Source of the DNA: an uncultured Fretibacterium sp. | GTDB taxonomy: Bacteria > Synergistota > Synergistia > Synergistales > Aminobacteriaceae | Length of the DNA stretch: 64,000 nucleotides | Direction of reading: 5' to 3' | Assembly (NCBI GenBank): GCA_937915835.1 | Contig: CALGHA010000151.1 | Span: forward strand, 22,806-86,805 | Shown here: piece by piece, positions 1-8,325 of the stretch | Layout: each line of letters begins with the position of its first letter | How positions within the stretch are numbered: the first letter of the stretch is position 1 | Program-made: the position numbers and the translations under genes | The notes under the pieces: generated by a model | Database searches by the model: none | What the model was told of the DNA's origin: nothing | The model's input: only the letters and a program-made list of their open reading frames with translations

Positions 1-556
1 CGTGTGTAAAGTCAAGGCAGGCCGTCTGAAATTTCTCAACCGTGATAACCTCATCGCTGAAGTTCTCGAGTATCGCGGCTCGTGTGATAATGTCAATCTC
101 CGGCAAAACTCCGTAAAGCAAAGTTACATGAAAACGCTGCCCCTCAAGATAAATTTTCAGAGTTTGCGAGTTTTTCTCGTCGTCGTAAACCGCCGGAAGT
201 CCTTCAAGTGAATATTTCCCGTCAACAATCTCATAGCCTTTATAGCGCAAATCACAGCCGAAAGTTCCTGCCCCATTACGAACGACTAAGAGCGGGCTTC
301 TGTAGTCCCCTGTTCCCTGCATTGGGAATTCCTGAGGCAGATAATCAAGCGAATACGTCCTGTTCTCGCCGGCGTCGTAAGGGCTTCCCGAAAATCCCCT
401 GTCTGCAAAAGCTAATACCCAGTCCATGACACCTTGAGACTTCGGGCCGTAATACAGGTGCAAGAGAAATCCGAGCTTGTCAACTTGGAACTGATACGTT
501 GAGTTTCTCGTGTGAAGAGTGAATGTTTTATTGTCAGCATTATAATTTATTGGCAT
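1..556 (-). CDS. alpha-galactosidase, GH36 family (N-terminal part, cut by window edge)
   Basis: Expected to remove terminal alpha-1,6-galactose from melibiose- or raffinose-type sugars in the cytoplasm. The reading frame is open from an ATG at 556 to the window edge (185 residues seen, no stop). The translation matches the N-terminal beta-sandwich domain of GH36 enzymes: LLHLYYG near residue 30, GTGDYRSP near residue 83, and an LKIYLEG strand. The catalytic barrel lies outside the window. An AAGGAG site at 567-572 fixes the start. It follows a sugar ABC importer on the same strand, the usual arrangement of alpha-galactoside loci, and is separated from it by a 190 bp gap with a terminator-like hairpin. 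The family is clear; exact substrate is inferred. Confidence 0.85.
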   Translation of the reverse strand, partial: MPINYNADNKTFTLHTRNSTYQFQVDKLGFLLHLYYGPKSQGVMDWVLAFADRGFSGSPYDAGENRTYSLDYLPQEFPMQGTGDYRSPLLVVRNGAGTFGCDLRYKGYEIVDGKYSLEGLPAVYDDEKNSQTLKIYLEGQRFHVTLLYGVLPEIDIITRAAILENFSDEVITVEKFQTACLDFTH

Positions 557-590
557 TACATCATTGCTCCTTAATGTCAGAGTTCAAAGC

Positions 591-646
591 CTGTGAGTTT
601 TCTGCACAAGCCTATAAATTTTACTCACAGCGTCAATACGTCTTGA
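591..646. promoter_or_regulatory. possible control region upstream of the alpha-galactosidase gene
   Basis: An 8-bp perfect inverted repeat (CTGTGAGT at 591-598, ACTCACAG at 623-630, 24-nt loop) lies between the importer and the alpha-galactosidase start. Next to it is a short palindrome, TCAATACGTCTTGA (633-646), with matching TCAA/TTGA arms around ACGT. On the minus strand a TTGACG sits beside these repeats, but a well-spaced -10 is not obvious. The repeats could be an operator or a leader hairpin. The role is inferred from position only. Confidence 0.3.
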
Positions 647-676
647 TAAAAATTTGAGGACAGCCAGGCCGTCCCC
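645..676 (-). terminator. intrinsic terminator-like hairpin between importer and alpha-galactosidase
   Basis: Read on the minus strand, 676-656 folds into a 9-bp stem with G.U pairs (GGGGACGGC with GCTGTCCTC) and a 3-nt loop, followed at once by AAATTTTTAT. It sits about 70 bp past the last permease stop codon. It would end or attenuate importer transcription before the alpha-galactosidase gene. Confidence 0.55.
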
Positions 677-747
677 ATGATAAAAATATGCTTCTTTTAC
701 GCAGATTATGTTGAAAGTTACAGTATTCCGCGCAAGTTTTTCACGAT

Positions 748-1596
748 TTACTTCACTGCTCCGTTGATTACGCCGTTGATGATCTGCTTCTGAGCTACAA
801 GATAGAATATCAACATAGGCAATAACGCGAGCAAATATGACGCAAAAGCTAAGTTATAGTTCGTTCCGAATTGAGTCTGGAAGTTCAGCTGTGCAAGAGG
901 CAGTGTGTTTACTCCGCTTCCTGACATTATGACTAATGGGGTCATTACGTCGTTCCAGGTTCCCAATGCCGTAAGAACTGCAACTGTCGCGTGCATAGGC
1001 CACATTAACGGGAAAATTATCTTCCAGTAAGTTGTCCATGTCGAAGCCCCATCAACGTGAGCGGCCTCCTCAAGAGCAATCGGAATATTTTTCAAGTAGC
1101 CGGCATAAAGCAAAACGTTCATAGGCATGTAAAACACGACATATAGCACAATTACTCCGAACATGTTATCAATATGCAATTGCGCCGTCTGTTTGACAAG
1201 AGGCATCATCAATATTGCGAACGGCACGAACATTCCGCTGACGATATAGAAATAGCTGAAACGGTAAAACTTGCTCGTGTTCATGTTACGCGCGACTGCA
1301 TAGCCCATAAGCGAGTGAATTACGATTGAGACTACCATTGTGAGAGCTGTGATTAAGAAGCTGTTGAAGAGTGAACGCCAGAAATCCGTAACTCTCATTG
1401 CTTCACGGAAATTATCGAGGCTCCAGGCTTTCGGGAATGATAATAAGCCGATTACGTCGTTCGTCATTTCACTGGGCTGCTTAAAGGCAATTATTACGGT
1501 CATGTACAGCGGGAATAAAACCGTGAACAGTCCAAGTAATAATAAAATTGTTACGGGCCAGTTAAATCTTTCTTTGACGATTATATTATTTTCCAT
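748..1596 (-). CDS. sugar ABC transporter permease, MalG type
   Basis: Inner-membrane subunit of a carbohydrate importer of the CUT1 class. The 282-residue protein has six predicted membrane helices and the EAAxxDGAS cytoplasmic loop (EEAAHVDGASTWTTYW, near residue 180), which contacts the ATPase. The short N-terminal tail and the C-terminal NGAVK fit the second permease (MalG/MsmG) of such systems. The start has a GGGAGGAG site upstream, and the gene begins 2 nt after the first permease ends, so the two are translationally coupled. Located after ATPase, binding protein and first permease genes on one strand. Substrate is probably an alpha-galactoside, judged from the neighbouring GH36 gene. 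Confidence 0.88.
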   Translation of the reverse strand: MENNIIVKERFNWPVTILLLLGLFTVLFPLYMTVIIAFKQPSEMTNDVIGLLSFPKAWSLDNFREAMRVTDFWRSLFNSFLITALTMVVSIVIHSLMGYAVARNMNTSKFYRFSYFYIVSGMFVPFAILMMPLVKQTAQLHIDNMFGVIVLYVVFYMPMNVLLYAGYLKNIPIALEEAAHVDGASTWTTYWKIIFPLMWPMHATVAVLTALGTWNDVMTPLVIMSGSGVNTLPLAQLNFQTQFGTNYNLAFASYLLALLPMLIFYLVAQKQIINGVINGAVK

Positions 1597-1598
1597 GA

Positions 1599-2450
1599 TT
1601 ATAACTGCTCCTCCCTCTTGTTCAAAAATCTTAACTGCAAGACTGAGATTATAACTATTACGATGAAGAATACGACAGCGTTTGCACTCTGAAATCCGAA
1701 TTGGCCGCCGTTCATACCGTTGTTATAAATCAAGAATGAAATTGACTCCGTACTCTGAGCAGGTCCGCCCTTCGTCAAAGCCATGATCTGATCGAACACC
1801 ATCAAGTTATTCTTCATGCAAAGTACCATGTTAATCGTAAAGAACGGCATGATTAACGGGAACGTAATATAACGGAATAACTTCCAGCCCGTCGCTCCGT
1901 CGAGTGAAGCCGCCTCGTAAACATCTTCGGGAACCGTTTGAAGTCCTGAAATGTATATCAACGTGTTCATTGCTATTGACTGCCACGCACAGACTATAAC
2001 GATTGCCAGCCATGCCCAAGTTTTACTTGCTAACATACTCGCCGCATGAGTTAAAGCCGGAAGAATGTACGTGAATATATAGCTGAAGATATAGCCCACG
2101 ACCAATGCGCCTAAAATATTCGGGATAAAGTACATGCCCCTTAAGAAACTCTTGAAGCGAATTTTCGAGTTAAGCGCAAGTGCCATAATCAAGCTCAAAA
2201 TATTAATCAATATCGTAGCGACTAAGGCCAATTTGAACGTGAACCAGTAAGAATTGCCGACCCTCGTATCAGTGAATAAGTCCTCATAATTCCTCCAGCC
2301 TACCCAGTCAAATTTTCCGTAGCCTCTGAAATTAGTAAAACTGTAAATAAATCCTCGAATTAGCGGCATCGTGTTAAAGCAGAAGAATAACAACAAAATC
2401 GGAACCGCTATTAATAAAAACGTTCGCTTTCGTTCATTCTGACTTTTCAT
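1599..2450 (-). CDS. sugar ABC transporter permease, MalF/UgpA type
   Basis: First permease of the CUT1-type importer. The 283-residue protein begins with a basic stretch (NERKRTF) and has about six membrane helices. The coupling loop YEAASLDGATGWKLF lies near residue 180. FTNFRGYGKFDWVGWRNY after the first helix is typical of MsmF/UgpA-like permeases. A GGGGAGG ribosome site precedes the ATG. It is placed 17 nt after the binding-protein gene and partners with the MalG-type permease that follows. Confidence 0.88.
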   Translation of the reverse strand: MKSQNERKRTFLLIAVPILLLFFCFNTMPLIRGFIYSFTNFRGYGKFDWVGWRNYEDLFTDTRVGNSYWFTFKLALVATILINILSLIMALALNSKIRFKSFLRGMYFIPNILGALVVGYIFSYIFTYILPALTHAASMLASKTWAWLAIVIVCAWQSIAMNTLIYISGLQTVPEDVYEAASLDGATGWKLFRYITFPLIMPFFTINMVLCMKNNLMVFDQIMALTKGGPAQSTESISFLIYNNGMNGGQFGFQSANAVVFFIVIVIISVLQLRFLNKREEQL

Positions 2451-2467
2451 GAATTGAACCTCCCCTT

Positions 2468-3712
2468 TTAGCGTGAAGCGTTGTATTTCTGGAGCTTGCT
2501 GATAATATCTCTGTTGTAGCGTATCCAGTCCTTGTCAAATTTCTCAAGGAAAGCATTAACATCGCCCTGAATTAAATACGTCTGGATCTGAGCATCAACG
2601 GCCATCTCTGACGGATAATGATGGTCCTGATAATCCGCCATTTTTCCAGCGTCAATATACTTCTTCATTCCGTCAAGCATCGGCGTGAGCTTAAACTCTC
2701 CAACCTGGCAAGGCACGGAGTTTTGATCGTCAACGTAGAACTGAATATTTTCCGGATCAAGCAGGAAATCAAGGACTTCATACGCGGCTTCTTTGTTCGG
2801 GCATGCTTCCATTACGCAGAACATAATATCAACGCCGGAGTTAAGAGTTTGACCGTTCGGGTCGTCGCTTCCAGGCATAACGAAAGAGTCAATCTTTAAA
2901 TCAGGATTAACTGACAAAATTTGAGGGATTGCGTAATTTCCGATTGCGAACATTGCAGATTCTCCGCGAGCAAAGGCTGTGCATGCGTCATTATAGCTGT
3001 AAGCAAAGGGGCCTTCTTCGGCGTATTGTAGCAACGCATAAGTCTTCTCGGCAATCTCACGATATTCTTTCGCGAAAGTCGTTTTGCCCATGTTAACTTG
3101 CTGGCAGACATCCGCAGGAGCTAAGTCAACCGCTAAAGCATTCCAAGGGGCTAAAGTCGTCCAAGTATCTTTATAACCTGAATATAACGGTCTAATCCCT
3201 GCCGCTTTAATATCCTCGCAAAGTTTTATGAACTCCGGCCAAGATTCCGGGATTGTCCAGCCGTGAGCGTCGAAAATTTCCTTGTTATAGAGAACGCCAG
3301 CCGCATTAGCCATGAAAGGAACTCCGAAAACTCCAGGTGTCGGCACAAATTCGAGACCTTCAAGAATGTCAATATAGGCTTTCTTTATCTTCGCAAGTCC
3401 CCTGTAATTCGAGACATCCGCGAGCAACTCTGCATCCTGGAAGTTTGAATAGTTCATATCTCCGCCAATGCCGATCATGTCCGGGTAATTCTCACGGATA
3501 AATCTTGTCTTGAGTATCGTAACAGGTTCATTAGGCGACGAAATCGTAAGATGAATATTCGTGTGTGTCTTGTTGAATTTCTCTGCAAGCGCATCAAATA
3601 TCCTGAAGGCTTCGGGTTTATACTGGACAAGCTCAATCTCAATCGGAGCCGCCCAAGCACAACTTGCCATGAATATCACAACAAGCAGAGAGAATATTAA
3701 TTTTCTTCTCAT
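2468..3712 (-). CDS. extracellular sugar-binding protein of an ABC importer
   Basis: Periplasmic receptor of the importer (solute-binding protein family 1). The 414-residue protein has an N-terminal signal segment (MRRKLIFSLLVVIFMASC). Cleavage could be at AWA-A by signal peptidase I, or at the MASC cysteine if it is lipidated; the lipobox is poor. The body carries the usual family pattern: FNKTHTNIHL near residue 50, GVPFMANAAGVLYNKEIF near 125, AFARGESAMFAIGNY near 245, and a C-terminal FLLDPENIQFY stretch. A strong GGGAGG site lies just before the ATG. First gene after the ATPase in the operon. The ligand is inferred as an alpha-galactoside from context. Confidence 0.88.
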   Translation of the reverse strand: MRRKLIFSLLVVIFMASCAWAAPIEIELVQYKPEAFRIFDALAEKFNKTHTNIHLTISSPNEPVTILKTRFIRENYPDMIGIGGDMNYSNFQDAELLADVSNYRGLAKIKKAYIDILEGLEFVPTPGVFGVPFMANAAGVLYNKEIFDAHGWTIPESWPEFIKLCEDIKAAGIRPLYSGYKDTWTTLAPWNALAVDLAPADVCQQVNMGKTTFAKEYREIAEKTYALLQYAEEGPFAYSYNDACTAFARGESAMFAIGNYAIPQILSVNPDLKIDSFVMPGSDDPNGQTLNSGVDIMFCVMEACPNKEAAYEVLDFLLDPENIQFYVDDQNSVPCQVGEFKLTPMLDGMKKYIDAGKMADYQDHHYPSEMAVDAQIQTYLIQGDVNAFLEKFDKDWIRYNRDIISKLQKYNASR

Positions 3713-3729
3713 GTCATGACCTCCCTTTA

Positions 3730-4830
3730 TTAATGAACGATTGCCTGCTCAGTTTCTTTGTCGAATACGTGAATTTTATCCGTGTCGAAAGCAAAACTCA
3801 CGGTATCGCCGACAGCTGCTCTGCTTCCCTGACCAACTTTTGCGGACATTGAGGCTCCTGCGAAGTCGAAATACAACTGAACCTCAGCACCGAGAAGTTC
3901 AAATACTGTAATCTGTGCATTAAACGCTGAAGTCAATTTGCAAAGTGCTTCTGCTTTAGCATCATAAACATTCTCCGGACGAACTCCCATTACTACAGTT
4001 TTGCCGGTGTAGCCTTTTTCTTTCAAGACTGCGGCCTTCTCTGCTGGGATCTCAAATTTCGTTCCGCCCGCTTCAAGCTCTGAACCGTTAAATTTAGCGT
4101 CAACAAAATTCATTTGGGGTGAGCCGATGAAACCAGCGACGAATAAGTTATTGGGCTTGTTGTAAAGGCTTGTCGGGCTGTCAATCTGCTGTGCAATTCC
4201 GTCCTTCATTACGACTATGCGAGTTCCGAGTGTCATTGCTTCGGTCTGGTCGTGAGTAACGTAAATTATCGTAGCTCCGAGCCTGTCATGTAACTTCGCG
4301 ATTTCCGCTCTCATCTGAACACGTAATTTTGCGTCCAAGTTTGAAAGAGGCTCATCCATCAGGAAGACTTGAGGACTTCGGACAATTGCACGTCCCATAG
4401 CAACACGCTGACGCTGACCACCGGATAATTGCGACGGACGACGGTCAAGAACTTTTTCGAGCTCCAAAATTCTTGCGGCTTCACGTACTGCCTTGTCAAT
4501 TTCGGCCTGCGGAACTTTCTTGAGCTTTAACGCAAAAGCCATGTTGTCATAAACCGTCATATGAGGATAAAGCGCGTAATTCTGGAACACCATCGCAATA
4601 TCTCTGTCCTTTGATTCGACATCATTAACAACTTTATCACCGATTTTGAGTGTTCCTGAGCTGATATCTTCAAGGCCCGCAATCATGCGTAACGTTGTTG
4701 ATTTTCCACAGCCTGAAGGTCCGACGAAAATGATAAATTCCTTGTCTGCAATCTCAAGATTGAAGTCCTTGACTGCCTCATAACCGTTTGGATATTTCTT
4801 CCAGATATGCTCAAGCGATAAACCTGCCAT
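3730..4830 (-). CDS. ugpC: sugar ABC transporter ATP-binding protein, UgpC/MsmK type
   Basis: Cytoplasmic ATPase that powers the sugar importer. The 366-residue protein shows Walker A GPSGCGKST near residue 37, the Q-loop NYALYPH, the signature LSGGQRQRVAMGRA near 135, Walker B VFLMDEPLSNLD and the H-loop YVTHDQTEAM. The C-terminal third is the OB-like TOBE domain typical of MalK/UgpC/MsmX ATPases, which often serve several importers. AAGGAGAG precedes the ATG. First gene of the minus-strand operon, divergent from the AraC-type regulator, so probably controlled from the shared 199 bp region. Confidence 0.92.
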   Translation of the reverse strand: MAGLSLEHIWKKYPNGYEAVKDFNLEIADKEFIIFVGPSGCGKSTTLRMIAGLEDISSGTLKIGDKVVNDVESKDRDIAMVFQNYALYPHMTVYDNMAFALKLKKVPQAEIDKAVREAARILELEKVLDRRPSQLSGGQRQRVAMGRAIVRSPQVFLMDEPLSNLDAKLRVQMRAEIAKLHDRLGATIIYVTHDQTEAMTLGTRIVVMKDGIAQQIDSPTSLYNKPNNLFVAGFIGSPQMNFVDAKFNGSELEAGGTKFEIPAEKAAVLKEKGYTGKTVVMGVRPENVYDAKAEALCKLTSAFNAQITVFELLGAEVQLYFDFAGASMSAKVGQGSRAAVGDTVSFAFDTDKIHVFDKETEQAIVH

Positions 4831-4891
4831 GTAAGCAACTCTCCTTTTTGGGTTGGAATGTTATAAATTTTGGGAAATTTAGGATGAATTT

Positions 4892-4897
4892 ATTATA
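4892..4897 (-). promoter_or_regulatory. candidate -10 box for the importer operon
   Basis: On the minus strand a perfect TATAAT is followed by a leader of about 55 nt to the ATPase start at 4830. No good -35 hexamer was found at the right spacing, which would fit a promoter that needs an activator such as the divergently encoded AraC-type protein. Confidence 0.45.
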
Positions 4898-4971
4898 GAA
4901 TATTAGCATTGCACAAAATGAATTTACATAAGATAATTTATAGCGTAAAAAGTTTTTTATTAACCTGAAAA

Positions 4972-4980
4972 TGTTATATT
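4972..4980 (+). promoter_or_regulatory. candidate extended -10 box for the AraC-type regulator
   Basis: TGTTATATT reads as an extended -10 element (TGnTATATT). It lies about 50 nt before the likely TTG start at 5030. No convincing -35 is visible, as is common for extended -10 promoters. Confidence 0.4.
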
Positions 4981-5029
4981 ACTTCTCATAATGATAAATT
5001 TTTTCTCAAGCATAAAGGAGGAATGTCGC

Positions 5030-5884
5030 TTGCAAAAAGTTACGTTCAAAGTTATCAAAAATCAAAATTTTGTAGATTTCAATCTCTATCAATTCGGGAA
5101 AGAAACTTGTGACCCCGGACATTCTTTCGGACCTGCACAGAGAAATCATTACTTGTTTCATTACATTCTTTCAGGACGAGGCACGCTTTTCTCCGATAAC
5201 TCTCAAGGCCACACGAATACATACAAACTTCATGCGGGGCAGGGCTTCTTAATCGTTCCAAAGCAGATTAACACTTACATTGCCGACGTAAATACCCCTT
5301 GGGAATATACTTGGCTTGAGTTCGACGGCTTACACGTGAAACAATATCTCGAATCTTCGGGCTTAACGTTTAATCAGCCGGTTTACAGGTCAGAATTTCC
5401 GGAGTTGCGCGAACAAATGAAACGTGAAATGCTCTATATCGTGGACAACAAGGAGGCTTCAGACTTTCATTTAATCGGACATCTTTATTTGTTCATGGAT
5501 TATCTCACGCGTTCAGTCAGGAATGTTCCGTTAATCGGAAGCTCAAGACTGAGAGAATTATACGTTCGTGAGGCAGTCGCGTTCATGGAGAAAAATTTTA
5601 AGGAGGAAATCTCGATTGAGGAAATCGCTAAATCTCTCGGCCTTAACCGAAGCTACTTCACAAAAATTTTCAGGCTCGCAACGGGAAAAACTCCTCAGGC
5701 TTTCTTGATGAATTACAGGATGATTAAAGCGGCAGAATTATTGACATTATCGGACTTGAGAATAAGCGAGATTGGCGAGGAAGTCGGGTATTCAAGCCAG
5801 ATAAATTTTTCGCGGGCATTCAAGAATATTTATTCTGTGTCGCCTCGTGAATGGAGAAATACTCATAAAATTATTAAAGCCTGA
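5030..5884 (+). CDS. AraC-family transcriptional regulator
   Basis: Likely activator of the divergent alpha-galactoside import operon. The N-terminal part is an AraC-type cupin sensor (HYLFHYILSGRGTLF, then an aromatic-rich stretch with WEYTWLEFDG). The C-terminal 100 residues hold two helix-turn-helix motifs (ISIEEIAKSLGLNRSYFTKIFR; LRISEIGEEVGYSSQINFSRAFK) and the SPREWR tail. I chose the TTG at 5030 because a perfect AAAGGAGG (5014-5021) sits 8 nt upstream. The in-frame ATG at 4991 has no ribosome site and would add 13 residues. Final length 284, usual for MsmR/RafR-like regulators. The inducer is not visible from sequence. Confidence 0.88.
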   Translation: MQKVTFKVIKNQNFVDFNLYQFGKETCDPGHSFGPAQRNHYLFHYILSGRGTLFSDNSQGHTNTYKLHAGQGFLIVPKQINTYIADVNTPWEYTWLEFDGLHVKQYLESSGLTFNQPVYRSEFPELREQMKREMLYIVDNKEASDFHLIGHLYLFMDYLTRSVRNVPLIGSSRLRELYVREAVAFMEKNFKEEISIEEIAKSLGLNRSYFTKIFRLATGKTPQAFLMNYRMIKAAELLTLSDLRISEIGEEVGYSSQINFSRAFKNIYSVSPREWRNTHKIIKA

Positions 5885-5902
5885 AAGCTGGTTGTGTTAA
5901 TC

Positions 5903-7192
5903 ATGATAAAAAAAAAGTTAGACGAAAATTTTAACCTGGAAACAATTTTATTCAAGTGTCGAGATATTTTGCGTCAAGCTCGAAACTCCGGCTCATTCTT
6001 CGACGACCCGACATTTACCGACGGAACATATAATCTCCCAATAGAAGCCCGATGGTCCACGATAATAAACGTCCCGGCCTCAGACTTGAACGTCGCACTC
6101 GATACAGCCTTACGAAGCCTTGCAGAAAGCAACGAAATTCTCAAAGGATGCTTTATTGAGAACACATTCATGACCCGTAATTTAGCTCCAAATGACATTA
6201 AGAAAGTTGTGGACGAGGTTAATAAAATCAGTCATTTATGAATATTTCCTGAAGGAGTTTGCTGTAAACGCCACGAAAGAAGAAGGAGAATATTACACTC
6301 CTAATGATGTTGTACAGTTAATCGCCGCCATGATTGAGCCTTTCAACGGGACATTATACAATCCTTGCTACGGTTCAGGAGGAATGTTCATTCAGAGTGC
6401 TGAACTCATCAAAGCCAAGCTGGGAGGTTTGGAATATATCACAGTTACATCATGGCTAATCCTCCTTTTAATCTCAAAGGCTGGTACAACAATAACTTGA
6501 AGAATGATTTACGCTGGGCAGATTACGACACTCCGCCTGAGAGCAACGCTAATTACGCCTGGATTTTGCACATTCTTTCACACATGAAGCCTCTTAATGG
6601 GACTGCGGGATTTCTTCTTGCAAACGGAGCACTCGGAGACACCGACACAATAAACATTCGCAAAAAGTTAATCGAGAATGACAAAGTTGAAGCAATCATA
6701 ATTCTTCCTCGCGAACTCTTCATCACTACGGATATCAGCGTAACTCTCTGGATACTCAACCAGAACAAGACGGGCGGCCCTTATCACGGCAGAGTTTTAC
6801 GCAACCGGGAACATGAAATTCTGTTTATGGACTTGCGAACGTGGACTGAAAACGCCGTTAAAGGTGAGAGCAGAAAGAAAATCAGGCTCAGCCAAGAACA
6901 AATTGACAGGGCGGCAGAAATTTATCACACTTGGCAGAATGTAGGCACTGACGGAAGATTTTACGAACAGCCGGAACTTTTTCGGAGCGTTGGGATTGAC
7001 GAGATACGAGAATGCGGCTACAGCCTTGTTCCCAGCAGATACATTAAGTTTATCGACCACGATATGAACGTAAATTTTTCGGCGGAAATGTACAGAATAC
7101 AAAGCGATATGCGTGAGATTTTCCACGAGGAAAAACAGTCGCAAAATATGCTCGAAGAGGCTTTCAGGGGGATTGGCTATGACATTGCATAA
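5903..7192 (+). pseudogene. hsdM: type I restriction-modification methylase HsdM, broken
   Basis: Remains of an N6-adenine methylase subunit. Three blocks in different frames can be joined. 5903-6241 is the N-terminal helical domain (PIEARWSTI, ending DEVNKISHL). About 6230-6440 continues with YEYFLKEFA, GEYYTPNDVV and SAM motif I. 6452-7192 starts at the catalytic NPPF motif and runs to the C terminus. The second junction lacks roughly 40-50 residues usually found before NPPF, so it is a deletion and not a simple sequencing slip. Motif I reads NPCYGSGGMF where the family has DPCCGSGG, a further sign of decay. There is no clear ribosome site before 5903. The 3' end overlaps hsdS by 14 nt, as in intact operons. 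Confidence 0.85.
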
Positions 7193-8321
7193 ATATAAAC
7201 TTGGTGAACTTTTAGAGCTTTCGAACGAACGGAACACGGAGGGAAAATTTACATTGGAAGACGTAAGGGGGATTTCAATACAAAAAATTTTCATTGAGAC
7301 TAAGGCGGATATGGCAGGAGTGTCATTAACACCGTATATTCTCGTGAAGCCCGATGCTTTTGCGTATGTCCCTGTTACTTCACGAAACGGCGGAAAAATT
7401 ACCATAGCCCATAACAACACCGACAACACTTATATTGTCTCAACCTCATACGTAGTTTTCAGCGTGAAGCGTACTGATATTCTGCTCTCAGATTATCTGT
7501 TCATGTACTTCAACCGCTCGGAGTTTGACCGTTACGCCCGTTTTCATTCGCTGGGTTCAGCGCGAGAAGTTTTTTCATGGGATGACATGTGCAACGTTGA
7601 TATGCTTCTTCCGCCTCTGGATATTCAACGTAAATATGTCAATGTCTACTTGTCCATGACCACAAACCAGCGAGCTTACGAAAAGGGCCTCGATGAACTC
7701 AAACTCGTATGTGATATGTATATTGAGGACTTGCGCCGGAAAATGCCGTGTGAAAAAATTGGTGAGTATATCGTGGAAGTGAACGAACGAAACGAGGCCG
7801 GGCATTATGGGCTTGAGGATGTTCGGGGAGTGTCAATTGCGAAGAGGTTTATCAAAACTGTAGCTGACATGAATGGAGTAAACTTGCAGCCGTATTATGT
7901 GATTTCTCCGAATGATTTTGCGTACAACACAGTAACTTCACGCATGGGAGACAAGCTCGCAATCGCCCTGAATGACACTGACAACACCTATATATGTTCG
8001 TCGTCGTATGTAGTTTTTCGTTGCAGAGATGAGAACATCTTATTGCCGCAATATTTGATGTTGTATTTCACACATTCCGAGTTCGACCGTTACGCGCGAT
8101 TTCATTCTATAGGGTCAGCCCGTGAAATTTTTTCGTTTGATGACATGTGCAATGTGCAAATCCCAATTCCGGACATGACAATTCAGCGTTCTATTGCTAA
8201 TATTTACACCGTATACAAAGCACGAAAGGCCATCAGCGAGAGGCTCAAGGTCTTAATCAAGGAAACCTGCCCCGTCTTAATCAAAGGAGCAATCGACGAA
8301 GCCCAGAAGGAGGACGAATAA
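7179..8321 (+). CDS. hsdS: type I restriction-modification specificity subunit HsdS
   Basis: DNA-recognition subunit that would direct HsdM and HsdR to a bipartite target. The 380-residue frame is intact. It contains two target-recognition domains (about residues 27-150 and 212-337), each followed by a helical spacer. The two domains are strikingly alike (about 60 percent identical by eye, sharing EFDRYARFHS, GSARE and DDMCNV), so the target is predicted to be two similar inverted half-sites. I start at the ATG at 7179, with AGGGGG 7 nt upstream. A longer upstream frame lies inside hsdM and is not needed. With hsdM broken, this subunit probably has no functional partner here. Confidence 0.85.
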   Translation: MTLHKYKLGELLELSNERNTEGKFTLEDVRGISIQKIFIETKADMAGVSLTPYILVKPDAFAYVPVTSRNGGKITIAHNNTDNTYIVSTSYVVFSVKRTDILLSDYLFMYFNRSEFDRYARFHSLGSAREVFSWDDMCNVDMLLPPLDIQRKYVNVYLSMTTNQRAYEKGLDELKLVCDMYIEDLRRKMPCEKIGEYIVEVNERNEAGHYGLEDVRGVSIAKRFIKTVADMNGVNLQPYYVISPNDFAYNTVTSRMGDKLAIALNDTDNTYICSSSYVVFRCRDENILLPQYLMLYFTHSEFDRYARFHSIGSAREIFSFDDMCNVQIPIPDMTIQRSIANIYTVYKARKAISERLKVLIKETCPVLIKGAIDEAQKEDE

Positions 8322-8325
8322 CTCA

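Noticed and set aside
208..429. Short plus-strand frame near the left edge
   Set aside because: The opposite strand encodes the GH36 alpha-galactosidase through this stretch.
6797..7429. 210-residue open frame on the minus strand
   Set aside because: It runs across the hsdM remnant and hsdS, both of which are recognisable on the plus strand; no family match.
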